DNA from: Hyphomicrobiales bacterium
Lineage (GTDB): Bacteria > Pseudomonadota > Alphaproteobacteria > Rhodobacterales > Rhodobacteraceae
NCBI GenBank assembly: GCA_003558415.1
Contig: PWLT01000240.1
Span: forward strand, 1 to 15,327
DNA: 15,327 nt
Reading direction: 5' to 3'
This document shows, one piece after another, positions 1 through 6,792 of this stretch (positions are counted from its first letter, which is position 1; every line of letters starts with the position of its first letter). Both the position numbers and the translations under genes were made by a program. Under the pieces are notes generated by a model, which saw only the letters and a program-made list of their open reading frames with translations, searched no databases and was not told where the DNA came from.

Positions 1-170
1 CGGCGCAACGACCGCGAAAGGTGATACCTATCGAGCGGCAGGATCCCGCGCCGTTCCGGGTCGATCCAGTGCAGATGCGGGTCGTCGCGGGATTCCGCCA
101 TGGGGAAGATCCCGGCAGCATAGGCCTGCAACATCAGCCCGGGTGTCACGTCATCGATCGTCCTGCGCAT
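1..170 (-). CDS. aat: Leucyl/phenylalanyl-tRNA--protein transferase, N-terminal part (runs off left edge)
   Basis: This is the first 56 codons of Aat, the aminoacyl transferase that adds Leu or Phe to the N-terminus of proteins with basic N-termini, marking them for ClpAP through ClpS (N-end rule). Reading leftward from the ATG at 170-168 gives MRRTIDDVTPGLMLQAYAAG, then IFPMAESRDDP, a Trp-Ile-Asp-Pro block, RRGILPLD and HLSRSLR. This is the characteristic Aat opening (L-L-x-A-Y-x-x-G-I-F-P-M, W-x-x-P, R-G-I-x-P-L). A GAGG stretch lies about 8-10 bases upstream of the ATG. The gene is divergent from kdsD. The reading frame is open to the window edge, so the C-terminal catalytic domain cannot be seen. 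Identification rests on recognising the conserved N-terminus and I consider it secure. Confidence 0.9.
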   Translation of the reverse strand, partial: MRRTIDDVTPGLMLQAYAAGIFPMAESRDDPHLHWIDPERRGILPLDRYHLSRSLR

Positions 171-364
171 CGCGATGGCCCCTCGCGCGCGGGCGTCCCG
201 CCGGTGCCTCAGTCATAGGCAATTGCGCGCGCCGGCACCAGTACCGACTCGCCCGGCCGCGCAGCGAAACGGAGGGCGCGGGCGCGGGCCGGGTCGGGCG
301 TGGTTTTACTGGATTGTCGCCCGGCGATGGGTTAGCGACGGGCAAAACGGCGGAATCGACCACC
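171..364. other. Divergent intergenic region aat/kdsD
   Basis: This 194-base gap must hold the promoters of aat (leftward) and of the kds operon (rightward). It is very GC-rich, including a run of GGGCGCGG-type repeats near 274-300. I could not find a convincing -35/-10 pair for either gene. The least GC-rich patch is at 301-317 (TGGTTTTACTGGATTGT), which is where a kds promoter would be expected. A long in-frame extension of kdsD runs through this gap up to 143. It has no recognisable homology and is Arg/Ala/Gly-rich, so I treat it as non-coding. Confidence 0.5.
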
Positions 365-1324
365 ATGAGCAGCACCGAGCAGATCATCGAAAGCGGGAGG
401 CGTGTTCTCAAGGCCGAGGGCGAGGCGCTCCTCCATCTCGCCGGGGAGTTGCCCGAGGCCTTCCCCGCGACGGTTCGCCGGATGCTCGAGGCGCGTGGGC
501 GGGTGATCGTCTCGGGCATCGGCAAATCGGGCCATATCGCGCGCAAGATCGCGGCGACCCTGGCCAGCACCGGCACCCCGGCCCATTTCGTCCACGCCGC
601 CGAGGCCAGCCATGGCGATATCGGCATGATCGCGCCGGGCGATGTCTGCCTGATCGTCTCCAATTCCGGCGAATCCGTCGAGCTCGACGCGCTGGTCTCG
701 CATACGCGGCGTTTCTCCATCCCGCTTGTCGCGATGTGCAGCAAGCCCGACAGCGCCCTGATGCGCGCGTCGGATCTGTGCCTGAAACTGCCCCAATTGC
801 CCGAAGCCTGCGCCATCGGCATGGCGCCGACCACCTCGACGACCATGGCGCTGGCGCTTGGCGATGCGCTGGCCGTCGCGCTGATGGAGCAGCGCGACTT
901 CCGCCCCGAGCAGTTTCAGGTCAATCATCCCGGCGGCCGGCTGGGAGCGCGGCTGATCAAGGTGGGGCAGCTGATGCACTCGGGGTCTGCGGTGCCGCTT
1001 GTCGTGCCCGATACGCCGATGTCGGAGGTGCTCATCGAGATGACCTCGAAGGGCTTCGGAATCGCCGGGGTGCTCAAGGATGGCCGCCTGTCAGGTGCGA
1101 TCACCGATGGCGATCTTCGCCGCAACATGGACCGGCTCATGCAAAGCCGCGCGGTCGATGTCGCCACCCCCGATCCGGTCACGGTGGTGCCCGACGCGCT
1201 GGCGACCGAGGCGCTGGCGCTGATGAACGCGCGCAAGATCGGTGCGATCTTCGTGCTCTCGAATGCGCGCGTTCCGGTGGGGATTCTGCATCTGCATGAC
1301 TGCCTGCGCGCGGGCGTCGCATGA
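365..1324 (+). CDS. kdsD: D-arabinose-5-phosphate isomerase (KdsD/KpsF family)
   Basis: This enzyme interconverts ribulose-5-phosphate and arabinose-5-phosphate, the first committed step of Kdo synthesis in the cytoplasm. It has 319 residues, close to the family norm. An N-terminal SIS domain carries GIGKSG at 51-56, the phosphate-binding SNSGES at 99-104, a PTTSTT segment near 155-160 and HPGGRLG at 188-194. Two CBS domains follow, about 205-319. Lys54, Glu106, Glu147 and His188 align at a constant offset of five with the E. coli KdsD active-site residues I recall (Lys59, Glu111, Glu152, His193), so it should be active. I chose ATG 365 because it opens on the family N-terminus; the frame extends to 143 without homology. 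The ribosome site is weak. The stop codon overlaps the start of kdsB (ATGA), indicating translational coupling. From sequence I cannot tell whether it serves LPS, capsule or both (KdsD versus KpsF). Confidence 0.95.
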   Translation: MSSTEQIIESGRRVLKAEGEALLHLAGELPEAFPATVRRMLEARGRVIVSGIGKSGHIARKIAATLASTGTPAHFVHAAEASHGDIGMIAPGDVCLIVSNSGESVELDALVSHTRRFSIPLVAMCSKPDSALMRASDLCLKLPQLPEACAIGMAPTTSTTMALALGDALAVALMEQRDFRPEQFQVNHPGGRLGARLIKVGQLMHSGSAVPLVVPDTPMSEVLIEMTSKGFGIAGVLKDGRLSGAITDGDLRRNMDRLMQSRAVDVATPDPVTVVPDALATEALALMNARKIGAIFVLSNARVPVGILHLHDCLRAGVA

Positions 1325-2115
1325 GGGTCCATATCATCATCCCCGCGCGCTATGCCTCGACGCGCTATCCCGGCAAGCCGCTGGCCGAACTGACCCTGCC
1401 CGACGGCACGCGCAAGCCGCTCATCCGTCTGAGTTGGGAGGCGGCGGGGCAGGTCGCGGGGGTCGCCGCGGTCCATGTCGCCACCGATGATGCGCGCATC
1501 GCCGAAGTGGCGCGCGGCTTCGGCGCCGGCGTGATCATGACCGATCCCGACTGCGCCAACGGCACCGAGCGCTGCGCCCAGGCGCTGGAGCGCGCCGGGC
1601 TCGAGGCCGATATCGTCATCAATTTCCAGGGCGACGCGCCGCTCGCACCGCCCCGGTTCGCCGAGGCGCTGGTCGACGAGATGACGCGCGATTCGTCAGT
1701 GGCGGTGGCCACGCCGGTTCTGCGCTGCGACACGCGCGCGCTGGAGCAGCTGCGCGCCGACCGCCGCGCCGGGCGGGTGGGGGGCACGACCGCGGTGTTC
1801 GGCGCGGACCGCAACGCGCTCTACTTCTCCAAGGAGGTGATCCCCTATACCGGGGAGGGCACGGGCGAGGCGGGCATGACACCGGTCTACCACCATGTCG
1901 GACTCTATGCCTTCCGCCCCGATGCGCTGGGCCGATACGCAGGCTGGGCGCCGGGGGCGCTGGAGCGGTTGGAGGGGCTGGAGCAGTTGCGCTTTCTGGA
2001 ACACGGATGCGCGGTGCGCTGTGTGCCCGTCGAGGCACGCGGGCGCGATTTCTGGGAGCTCAACAACCCCGGCGACGTGGCGCTCATCGAGTCGGCGCTG
2101 AGGCGCGGGCCATGA
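1321..2115 (+). CDS. kdsB: 3-deoxy-manno-octulosonate cytidylyltransferase (CMP-Kdo synthetase), divergent subfamily
   Basis: It activates Kdo with CTP to CMP-Kdo, the donor used by Kdo transferases of LPS and capsule. The 264 residues begin with the nucleotide-binding IPARYASTRYPGKPL at 7-21, followed by VATDD at 53-57, NGTERCAQ at 80-87, NFQGDAPL at 101-108 (Asp105 is the expected metal ligand), ALYFSKEVIPYTG at 166-178, HHVGLYAF at 191-198 and LEQLRFLEHG at 220-229. It is about 15 residues longer than the E. coli enzyme. It differs from the textbook family at key places: the usual NVQGDEP reads NFQGDAP, and the C-terminal V-D-T-P-E-D element reads L-N-N-P-G-D (247-252), so the second metal-binding Asp is Asn248. 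I recall similar sequences in other Rhodobacterales, so this is probably a working subfamily, possibly with a modified nonulosonate or octulosonate substrate. It overlaps both neighbours by 4 bases. Confidence 0.88.
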   Translation: MRVHIIIPARYASTRYPGKPLAELTLPDGTRKPLIRLSWEAAGQVAGVAAVHVATDDARIAEVARGFGAGVIMTDPDCANGTERCAQALERAGLEADIVINFQGDAPLAPPRFAEALVDEMTRDSSVAVATPVLRCDTRALEQLRADRRAGRVGGTTAVFGADRNALYFSKEVIPYTGEGTGEAGMTPVYHHVGLYAFRPDALGRYAGWAPGALERLEGLEQLRFLEHGCAVRCVPVEARGRDFWELNNPGDVALIESALRRGP

Positions 2116-2957
2116 GTGCGCGCGTGTTTCGCATCGGCGAGATCTCCATCGGCGGGGCGCATCCGCTGGTGCTGATCGCGGGGCCCTGTCAGCTCGAGTC
2201 GCTCGATCATGCCCGCGCGATGGCCGAAGGTATCGCCGAGGCCTGCGCGCGCAGCGCAACGCGATTTGTCTTCAAGGCCAGTTTCGACAAGGCCAATCGC
2301 AGCAGCCTTGCCGGGGAACGTGGGCCGGGCATGGCGCGCGGGCTTGAGATTCTGGCCCGCATTCGCGAGGAGTTCACCTGCCCGGTGCTCACCGATGTGC
2401 ATGAGCCCGCGCAATGCGCGGACGTGGCCGAGGCGGTCGATGTGTTGCAGATTCCGGCCTTCCTGTGCCGGCAGACGGATCTTCTGCTCGCCGCCGGCGC
2501 AACAGGGCGCGCGGTGAACATCAAGAAGGGCCAGTTCCTCGCGCCATGGGACATGGCCAATGTTGCGGACAAGGTGGCGAGCACCGGCAATGAGCGCATC
2601 CTTCTGTGCGAGCGCGGGACGAGCTTTGGCTACAACACGCTGATCAACGATTTTCGCGCCCTGCCGCAGATGGCCGCGACGGGTTGGCCGGTGATCTTTG
2701 ATGCGACCCATTCGGTGCAGCAGCCCGGCGGGCTGGGCACGGCCAGCGGCGGGCAGCGCGAGTTCGTCGCCCCGCTGGCGCGGGCGGCCTGTGCGGTCGG
2801 GGTTGCGGGGGTCTTCATCGAGACGCATGAGGATCCCGACAGCGCACCCTCCGACGGCCCCAACATGGTGCCGCTGGCCGGGCTCGGGGCGCTGGTCGAT
2901 CAGTTGCGCGAACTCGATGCGCTGGCGATCGCGCATGGCGCCCGGTCCGGCGTTTGA
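2112..2957 (+). CDS. kdsA: 3-deoxy-8-phosphooctulonate (Kdo-8-P) synthase, metal-dependent class
   Basis: It condenses phosphoenolpyruvate with arabinose-5-phosphate to Kdo-8-phosphate. The 281-residue TIM-barrel protein shows IAGPCQLES at 22-30, VFKASFDKANRSS at 53-65, GPGMARG at 71-77, VLTDVHEP at 92-99, FLCRQTDLL at 117-125, VNIKKGQFLAPWDM at 135-148, FDATHSVQQPGG at 196-207 and SDGPNM at 247-252. Cys26, His200, Glu237 and Asp248 match, at a constant offset of 15, the Aquifex aeolicus metal ligands I recall (Cys11, His185, Glu222, Asp233). This places it in the metal-dependent class rather than the E. coli metal-independent class, which has Asn at the Cys position. The ATG overlaps the kdsB stop (ATGA). 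The phosphatase KdsC, needed for the next step, is not in this window. Confidence 0.96.
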   Translation: MSARVFRIGEISIGGAHPLVLIAGPCQLESLDHARAMAEGIAEACARSATRFVFKASFDKANRSSLAGERGPGMARGLEILARIREEFTCPVLTDVHEPAQCADVAEAVDVLQIPAFLCRQTDLLLAAGATGRAVNIKKGQFLAPWDMANVADKVASTGNERILLCERGTSFGYNTLINDFRALPQMAATGWPVIFDATHSVQQPGGLGTASGGQREFVAPLARAACAVGVAGVFIETHEDPDSAPSDGPNMVPLAGLGALVDQLRELDALAIAHGARSGV

Positions 2958-2982
2958 GGGCACGAGACGGCCGGTTTCGCCC

Positions 2983-3010
2983 TTGCATTCACCGCGCCTT
3001 GGCGCATAAC
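2983..3010 (+). promoter_or_regulatory. Candidate promoter of tRNA-Val
   Basis: TTGCAT at 2983-2988 and CATAAC at 3005-3010 are separated by 16 bases and would start transcription near 3017, a few bases before the tRNA. Between them and the tRNA lies GCGCA-TAACTG-TGCGC, a small 5-bp inverted repeat that overlaps the -10. The matches to the sigma70 consensus are partial (3/6 and 4/6); the position is the main support. Confidence 0.4.
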
Positions 3011-3022
3011 TGTGCGCAGCAA

Positions 3023-3098
<76 letters not shown>

Positions 3099-3111
3099 AG
3101 CCCCTCCGCGC

Positions 3112-3131
3112 GGCGCACGGATCGGTGCGCC
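3112..3131. terminator. Candidate hairpin between convergent tRNA-Val and DUF2244 gene
   Basis: GGCGCAC (3112-3118) and GTGCGCC (3125-3131) form a 7-bp GC-rich stem with a 6-base loop. It starts 13 bases after the tRNA and ends 9 bases before the stop of the convergent gene. There is no T tract on either strand, so it may be a weak terminator or simply a stabilising structure. Confidence 0.35.
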
Positions 3132-3140
3132 TTCGAGGCG

Positions 3141-3674
3141 TCAGACCGGACGGGAAAGCGCGCGGCGCAGGCTCTCGCACAGTTCCACACGCTCCTCGGG
3201 GCTGAGATAGGCGCCCAGCTCGATCTCGCGCCCGCCGCCCTTGAGCGTGAGGTAGTTCTCCACCGGGCCGCCGCTTTCCAGCAGGTTCACCCGCACCCAG
3301 TAGGGGTTGGCCTGCCATTCATGCCTTGCGCCGTCAGGATCGAGGCGCACGACCCGGACATGGTCCGACCACAGGCTGAGTTCCTCCAGCAGCTGACCGT
3401 CGCGATAGCTGCGCTGCAATGCGATCCAGACCCCCGCTACCACCATCACGAAGAAGGGCAGCAACCCCCAAAGCACCGGCGAGCCAAGCAGAGCCAGCAG
3501 CGGGATGGCGATGAGCCCGCAGGTCAGCGCGATGAAAGTCACGAACCCCTTGCGCGGCAGGGAGCGATGCGGCCAGACATGGAGAACCTGCGCGGGCGGG
3601 TCTCCGGCCGCATGGGAAAAGGCCCCGGAACCTTCCGGGGCCTTTTGTCTGGCGCTCACCCATTCATGGGGCAT
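3141..3674 (-). CDS. DUF2244 family membrane protein
   Basis: This 177-residue protein of unknown function matches my recollection of the DUF2244 family (alphaproteobacterial, small, two membrane helices). The core reads HVWPHRSLPRKGF (32-44), then hydrophobic segments at about 44-64 and 66-86, then RSYRDGQ (88-94) and a soluble C-terminal part with paired aromatic and acidic residues. It starts 6 bases after the ctaD stop, so it is placed to be co-transcribed with ctaD. Codons 10-20 encode a strong terminator hairpin (see 3617-3646). No ATG, GTG or TTG lies between that hairpin and the conserved WPHRSL core, so the true start must be upstream of it: ATG 3674, which gives MPHEW, or GTG 3659. 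The Shine-Dalgarno signal is poor. A role in oxidase assembly or regulation is only a guess from position. Confidence 0.8.
   Translation of the reverse strand: MPHEWVSARQKAPEGSGAFSHAAGDPPAQVLHVWPHRSLPRKGFVTFIALTCGLIAIPLLALLGSPVLWGLLPFFVMVVAGVWIALQRSYRDGQLLEELSLWSDHVRVVRLDPDGARHEWQANPYWVRVNLLESGGPVENYLTLKGGGREIELGAYLSPEERVELCESLRRALSRPV
3617..3646. terminator. Strong bidirectional intrinsic terminator just after ctaD, inside the DUF2244 reading frame
   Basis: AAAAGGCCCCGGA (3617-3629) and TCCGGGGCCTTTT (3634-3646) form a perfect 13-bp inverted repeat with a 4-base loop. The GC core is flanked by A4 on one side and T4 on the other, so either strand reads as stem plus U-tract. For leftward transcription the hairpin lies 35 bases after the ctaD stop codon, the normal place for a ctaD terminator. 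It nevertheless sits within codons 10-20 of the next gene. Confidence 0.85.
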
Positions 3675-3680
3675 CTCGGA

Positions 3681-5354
3681 TCAGTGCGCGTGGCCCTTGT
3701 CCCAGTCCTCGCGCTTGGGGAGCGTCTCGAACGTGTGCTCCGGCGGCGGCGAGGGCAGGGTCCATTCCAGCGTGTCCGCATGCTCGTTCCAGTAGTTGTT
3801 CTCTTCCACCCGCTTGCCGTGGCGCAGCGTGTAGTAGATCACGCCGATGAAGAACACGAAGGACGCGAAGGAGATGAAGGCGCCGATCGAGCTGACCCAG
3901 TTCCAGAAGGCATAGGCTTCGGGGTAGTCGATATAGCGCCGCGGCATGCCCTGACGGCCGAGGAAGTGCTGCGGGAAGAAGGTGATGTTCGAGCCGATGA
4001 ACATCGTCCAGAAATGCAGCTTGCCCGCCCATTCGGGATATTGCCGCCCCGACATCTTGCCGATCCAGTAGTAGACCCCGGCAAACAGGGCGAACACCGC
4101 GCCCAGGCTCATCACATAGTGGAAATGCGCCACGACATAATAGGTGTCATGGTAGAGCCGGTCCACGGGCGCCTGGCTGAGCACCACGCCGGTCACGCCG
4201 CCGATGGTGAACAGGAACAGGAAGCCGAAGGCCCAGAGCATCGGCGTCTTGAACTCCACCGACCCGCCCCACATCGTTGCGATCCAACTGAAGACCTTGA
4301 TGCCTGTGGGCACGGCGATCACCATCGTCGCCAGCATGAAATAGGATTGCTGGGTGACGCTCATGCCCACCGTGTACATGTGGTGCGCCCAGACCACGAA
4401 GCCCAGCACCCCGATGGCGACCATTGCATAGACCATCGGCAGATAGCCGAAGATCGGCTTGCGCGAGAAGGTCGCGATGACATGGGAGATGATTCCGAAG
4501 CCGGGGATGATGATGATGTAGACCTCCGGGTGGCCGAAGAACCACAGGATGTGCTGGTAAAGCACGGGGTCACCGCCGCCCGCCGGGTCAAAGAATGTCG
4601 TGCCGAAATTGCGGTCGGTCAGCAGCATGGTGATCGCACCCGCCAGCACCGGCAGGGCCAGCAGGATCATCCATGCGGTGATGAAGATCGACCAGGCAAA
4701 GAGCGGCACCTTGTGCAGAGTCATGCCCGGCGCGCGCATGTTCAGGAAGGTGGTGATCATGTTGATCGCGCCCAGGATCGACGAGGCGCCCGAGACATGG
4801 ACCGCAAAGATCGCCAGATCCATCGCATAGCCCGCCTCGGTCGTGGATAGTGGCGGGTAGAGCACCCATCCCACGCCCGCGCCGGTCTGCCCGGCGCCGC
4901 CGGGACTGAAGACGGAGATCACCGCCAGCGTGGAGCCCGCGACATAGAGCCAGTAGGACAGGTTGTTGAGCCGCGGAAACGCCATGTCCGGCGCGCCGAT
5001 ATGCAGCGGCATGAAGTAGTTGCCGAAGCCCCCGAAGAGCGCCGGGATGATGACGAAGAACATCATCAGCACGCCATGCGCGGTGACGATCACGTTCCAG
5101 ATATGGCCGTTGGGCGTGCATTCGCCCTCGGGCGCGGGGGTCAGGCGCGCGCCCTCCATGCACATGTAGTCGACGCCAGGCGTCATCAGTTCCATGCGCA
5201 TGTAGACGGTGAAGGCCACCGCGATGAAACCCACGATCCCCGACGTGAAGAGATAGAGGATCCCGATGTCCTTGTGGTTGGTGGACATGAACCAGCGCTG
5301 GAAGAAGCTGCGCTTGTCCTCGTGTCCGTGCCCTTGAGTGGCTGCGTCCGCCAT
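3681..5354 (-). CDS. ctaD: Cytochrome c oxidase aa3 subunit I
   Basis: This is the catalytic subunit of the aa3-type proton-pumping terminal oxidase in the inner membrane. It has 557 residues and the usual twelve membrane helices. His93 and His412 are the heme a ligands, His410 the heme a3 ligand. CuB is held by His275, His324 and His325, and Tyr279 in GHPEVYI is placed for the His-Tyr crosslink. Asp123 in GAPDMAFPR marks the D channel and Lys353 in PTGIKVFSW the K channel; Glu277 is also present. All sit one residue before their Paracoccus denitrificans equivalents, making this a canonical type A1 heme-copper oxidase. I chose ATG 5354, preceded by GGGAG at 7-bp spacing; the frame can extend to a TTG at 5372, but that would place the Shine-Dalgarno inside the gene. 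Subunits II and III and the heme O synthase are not in the window. Confidence 0.98.
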   Translation of the reverse strand: MADAATQGHGHEDKRSFFQRWFMSTNHKDIGILYLFTSGIVGFIAVAFTVYMRMELMTPGVDYMCMEGARLTPAPEGECTPNGHIWNVIVTAHGVLMMFFVIIPALFGGFGNYFMPLHIGAPDMAFPRLNNLSYWLYVAGSTLAVISVFSPGGAGQTGAGVGWVLYPPLSTTEAGYAMDLAIFAVHVSGASSILGAINMITTFLNMRAPGMTLHKVPLFAWSIFITAWMILLALPVLAGAITMLLTDRNFGTTFFDPAGGGDPVLYQHILWFFGHPEVYIIIIPGFGIISHVIATFSRKPIFGYLPMVYAMVAIGVLGFVVWAHHMYTVGMSVTQQSYFMLATMVIAVPTGIKVFSWIATMWGGSVEFKTPMLWAFGFLFLFTIGGVTGVVLSQAPVDRLYHDTYYVVAHFHYVMSLGAVFALFAGVYYWIGKMSGRQYPEWAGKLHFWTMFIGSNITFFPQHFLGRQGMPRRYIDYPEAYAFWNWVSSIGAFISFASFVFFIGVIYYTLRHGKRVEENNYWNEHADTLEWTLPSPPPEHTFETLPKREDWDKGHAH

Positions 5355-5535
5355 TCTCAACTCCCGTTTCAAACTGTCCCCGGCGGCGAAAACCCGACTC
5401 CGCGCCGCACCGTTTCCGAGCTTGTTCTAGAATGCCAAGGGGCGAGGGGCAATGTCGAGCTTGCACCGGGGGACAGAATTTTCCCGCGTGCTGGTTTGCG
5501 GGCACGCGCAACAGGGCATCGGGCGGGCCACTTGA
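5355..5535 (-). other. lipB-ctaD spacer with hairpin and possible ctaD promoter
   Basis: No gene is visible in these 181 bases. CGCGTGC (5485-5491) and GCACGCG (5502-5508) form a 7-bp stem with a 10-base loop, 27 bases after the lipB stop; it may end the lipB transcript but has no T tract. The overlapping CCCGC/GCGGG pairing offers an alternative fold. For ctaD, minus-strand TCGACA (5458-5453) followed after 18 bases by CATTCT (5434-5429) is a possible but weak promoter. It would leave a 5' leader of roughly 70 bases. Confidence 0.3.
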
Positions 5536-6231
5536 TCAAAGGTCCGTCCTCGCCCGCGGGGTCGGCGAGTGGTCAGCCTTCGGGGGTGGAAACCTGCGCT
5601 CGAACGTGGCGCGCAAGGCCACGTCCAGATCGGCCAAGGTCACCGGAAGGCCCAGATCGACGAGGCTCGTCACGCCGTGATCGCTGATCCCACAGGGCAC
5701 AATGCCCTCGTAATGGCTCAGGTCGGGCTCGACATTGATCGCGATGCCGTGAAAGCTGACCCAGCGGCGCAGCTTGATGCCGATGGCGGCGATCTTGTCC
5801 TCGCGGGGGCTGCCGTCGGGCAGGGGCGGCTTGTCATGGCGCACCACCCAGACGCCCACGCGGCCCGCACGGCGCTCGCCCACCACGTTGAACTCGGCCA
5901 GCGTGGCGATCACCCAATCCTCCAGACTTGCGACGAAACGCCGCACGTCGCGCCCGCGCCGGTTGAGGTCGAGCATCACGTAGGCGACCCGCTGGCCGGG
6001 GCCATGATAGGTGTACTGGCCGCCGCGGCCGGTCGCATGCACCGGAAAGCGCCCCGGATCTCTGAGATCCGCATCGCGCGCGGAGGTTCCGGCGGTGTAG
6101 AGGGGGGGATGTTCGAGCAGCCAGACGGCCTCATCCGCCGCGCCGCGCGTGATGTCGGCGGCGCGCGCCTCCATCGCCGCGAGGGTTGGCGCGTAGGGCT
6201 GCAGCCCTTCGAAGATTTGCCATTCGACCAT
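5536..6231 (-). CDS. lipB: Octanoyl-[acyl-carrier-protein]:protein N-octanoyltransferase
   Basis: LipB moves the octanoyl group from octanoyl-ACP to the lipoyl domains of the 2-oxoacid dehydrogenases and of the glycine cleavage H protein, where LipA then inserts sulfur. The 231-residue protein contains EHPPLYTAG at 40-48, [13 protein letters not shown] at 68-80, the catalytic-lysine segment [14 protein letters not shown] at 144-157 (Lys146), SFHGIAINV at 159-167 and [12 protein letters not shown] at 179-190 with catalytic Cys180. The Cys/Lys dyad is intact. ATG 6231 is preceded by GGAG at 5-bp spacing. The C-terminal tail of about 20 residues ([11 protein letters not shown] and onward) is longer than usual and looks disordered. 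It is transcribed toward ctaD but separated from it by 181 bases with a hairpin, so it is probably its own unit. Confidence 0.96.
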   Translation of the reverse strand: MVEWQIFEGLQPYAPTLAAMEARAADITRGAADEAVWLLEHPPLYTAGTSARDADLRDPGRFPVHATGRGGQYTYHGPGQRVAYVMLDLNRRGRDVRRFVASLEDWVIATLAEFNVVGERRAGRVGVWVVRHDKPPLPDGSPREDKIAAIGIKLRRWVSFHGIAINVEPDLSHYEGIVPCGISDHGVTSLVDLGLPVTLADLDVALRATFERRFPPPKADHSPTPRARTDL

Positions 6232-6470
6232 TTCAGCTCCGGCTTGGGGCGCCGGACCGCCAGCGACCGGCGCTCTCCTCGCGCATCCCGAAAGGTGTCA
6301 TGCGACGGAACCCGCGCCTCATGCAAGCCGGGATCGGCGCGTCGGGGGTAGATGCCTGAGATCACGCGCTCCCCTGAAGCCGGGGTCGCAATCAATGCCG
6401 GCGCGAAAAGGCGATTTTGCACTTCACAAGTCCGGGTCGAGCGGCTAAGAGGCGCGCGGTGATGCCATGA
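6232..6470. other. Divergent spacer lipB/tRNA-Leu with possible tRNA promoter
   Basis: I see no gene in these 239 bases; the reading frames crossing it have no recognisable protein. For the tRNA, TTCACA (6423-6428) followed after 17 bases by TAAGAG (6446-6451) is the best candidate promoter I could find and would start about 13 bases before the tRNA; the -10 match is poor (3/6). No clear lipB promoter was found. Confidence 0.3.
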
Positions 6471-6557
6471 GCGGTCGTGGCGGAATTGGTAGACGCGCAG
6501 CGTTGAGGTCGCTGTGGGGTAACTCCCGTGGAGGTTCGAGTCCTCTCGACCGCACCA
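6471..6557 (+). tRNA. tRNA-Leu (anticodon GAG)
   Basis: This 87-base tRNA has the long variable arm typical of leucine tRNAs. The acceptor stem GCGGTCG (6471-6477) pairs with CGACCGC (6547-6553), followed by A and an encoded CCA (6555-6557). The anticodon stem CAGCG/CGCTG closes loop TTGAGGT (6503-6509), with anticodon GAG at 6505-6507. The variable arm TGGGGTAACTCCCG folds into its own hairpin, and the T arm has GGTTCGAGTCC. It decodes CUC and CUU codons; CUC is frequent in this genome. Confidence 0.97.
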
Positions 6558-6792
6558 TCACCCGGATCTTTCCGATTGATTCAATCGCTTTACCGGCGAG
6601 TTGGAACCCTCCTCGAGCGGCAGCGGTTCTCGAGTTCAGTTTCTCGCCTCTATTCGGCCACCCCCATTCTTGCGGTCGGGTTGCGGTGGTTTGGGCCGGG
6701 CCGGACCACAACGGCCGGGAGCCACGGCGCTTCCTTTCCCGCGCCGCGCGCTTCGATGCCGCGCGCCTCGACCCGCGGCAACCGGGGGCGGC
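6558..6792. other. Spacer between tRNA-Leu and nsrR, with a 15-base palindrome
   Basis: No gene is supported in these 235 bases. CGATTGATTCAATCG (6573-6587) is a perfect palindrome around a central T, followed by CTTTACC. It could be a short hairpin ending the tRNA transcript (5-bp stem) or a protein-binding site. Further on, CTCGAG occurs twice (6612-6617 and 6629-6634) with an 11-base gap and can pair with itself. The region lies between two convergent genes, so termination is the expected function, but neither structure has a good U tract. Confidence 0.35.

Noticed and set aside
143..364. N-terminal extension of kdsD by 74 codons
   Set aside because: No homology to the KdsD/KpsF family; it overlaps the start of aat on the other strand, and ATG 365 gives the expected length of about 320 residues.
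5528..5540. TTGATCAA near the lipB end as an FNR site for ctaD
   Set aside because: The half-sites lack the 4-base spacer required by FNR, and the element lies in the 3' end of lipB, about 180 bases from the ctaD start codon.
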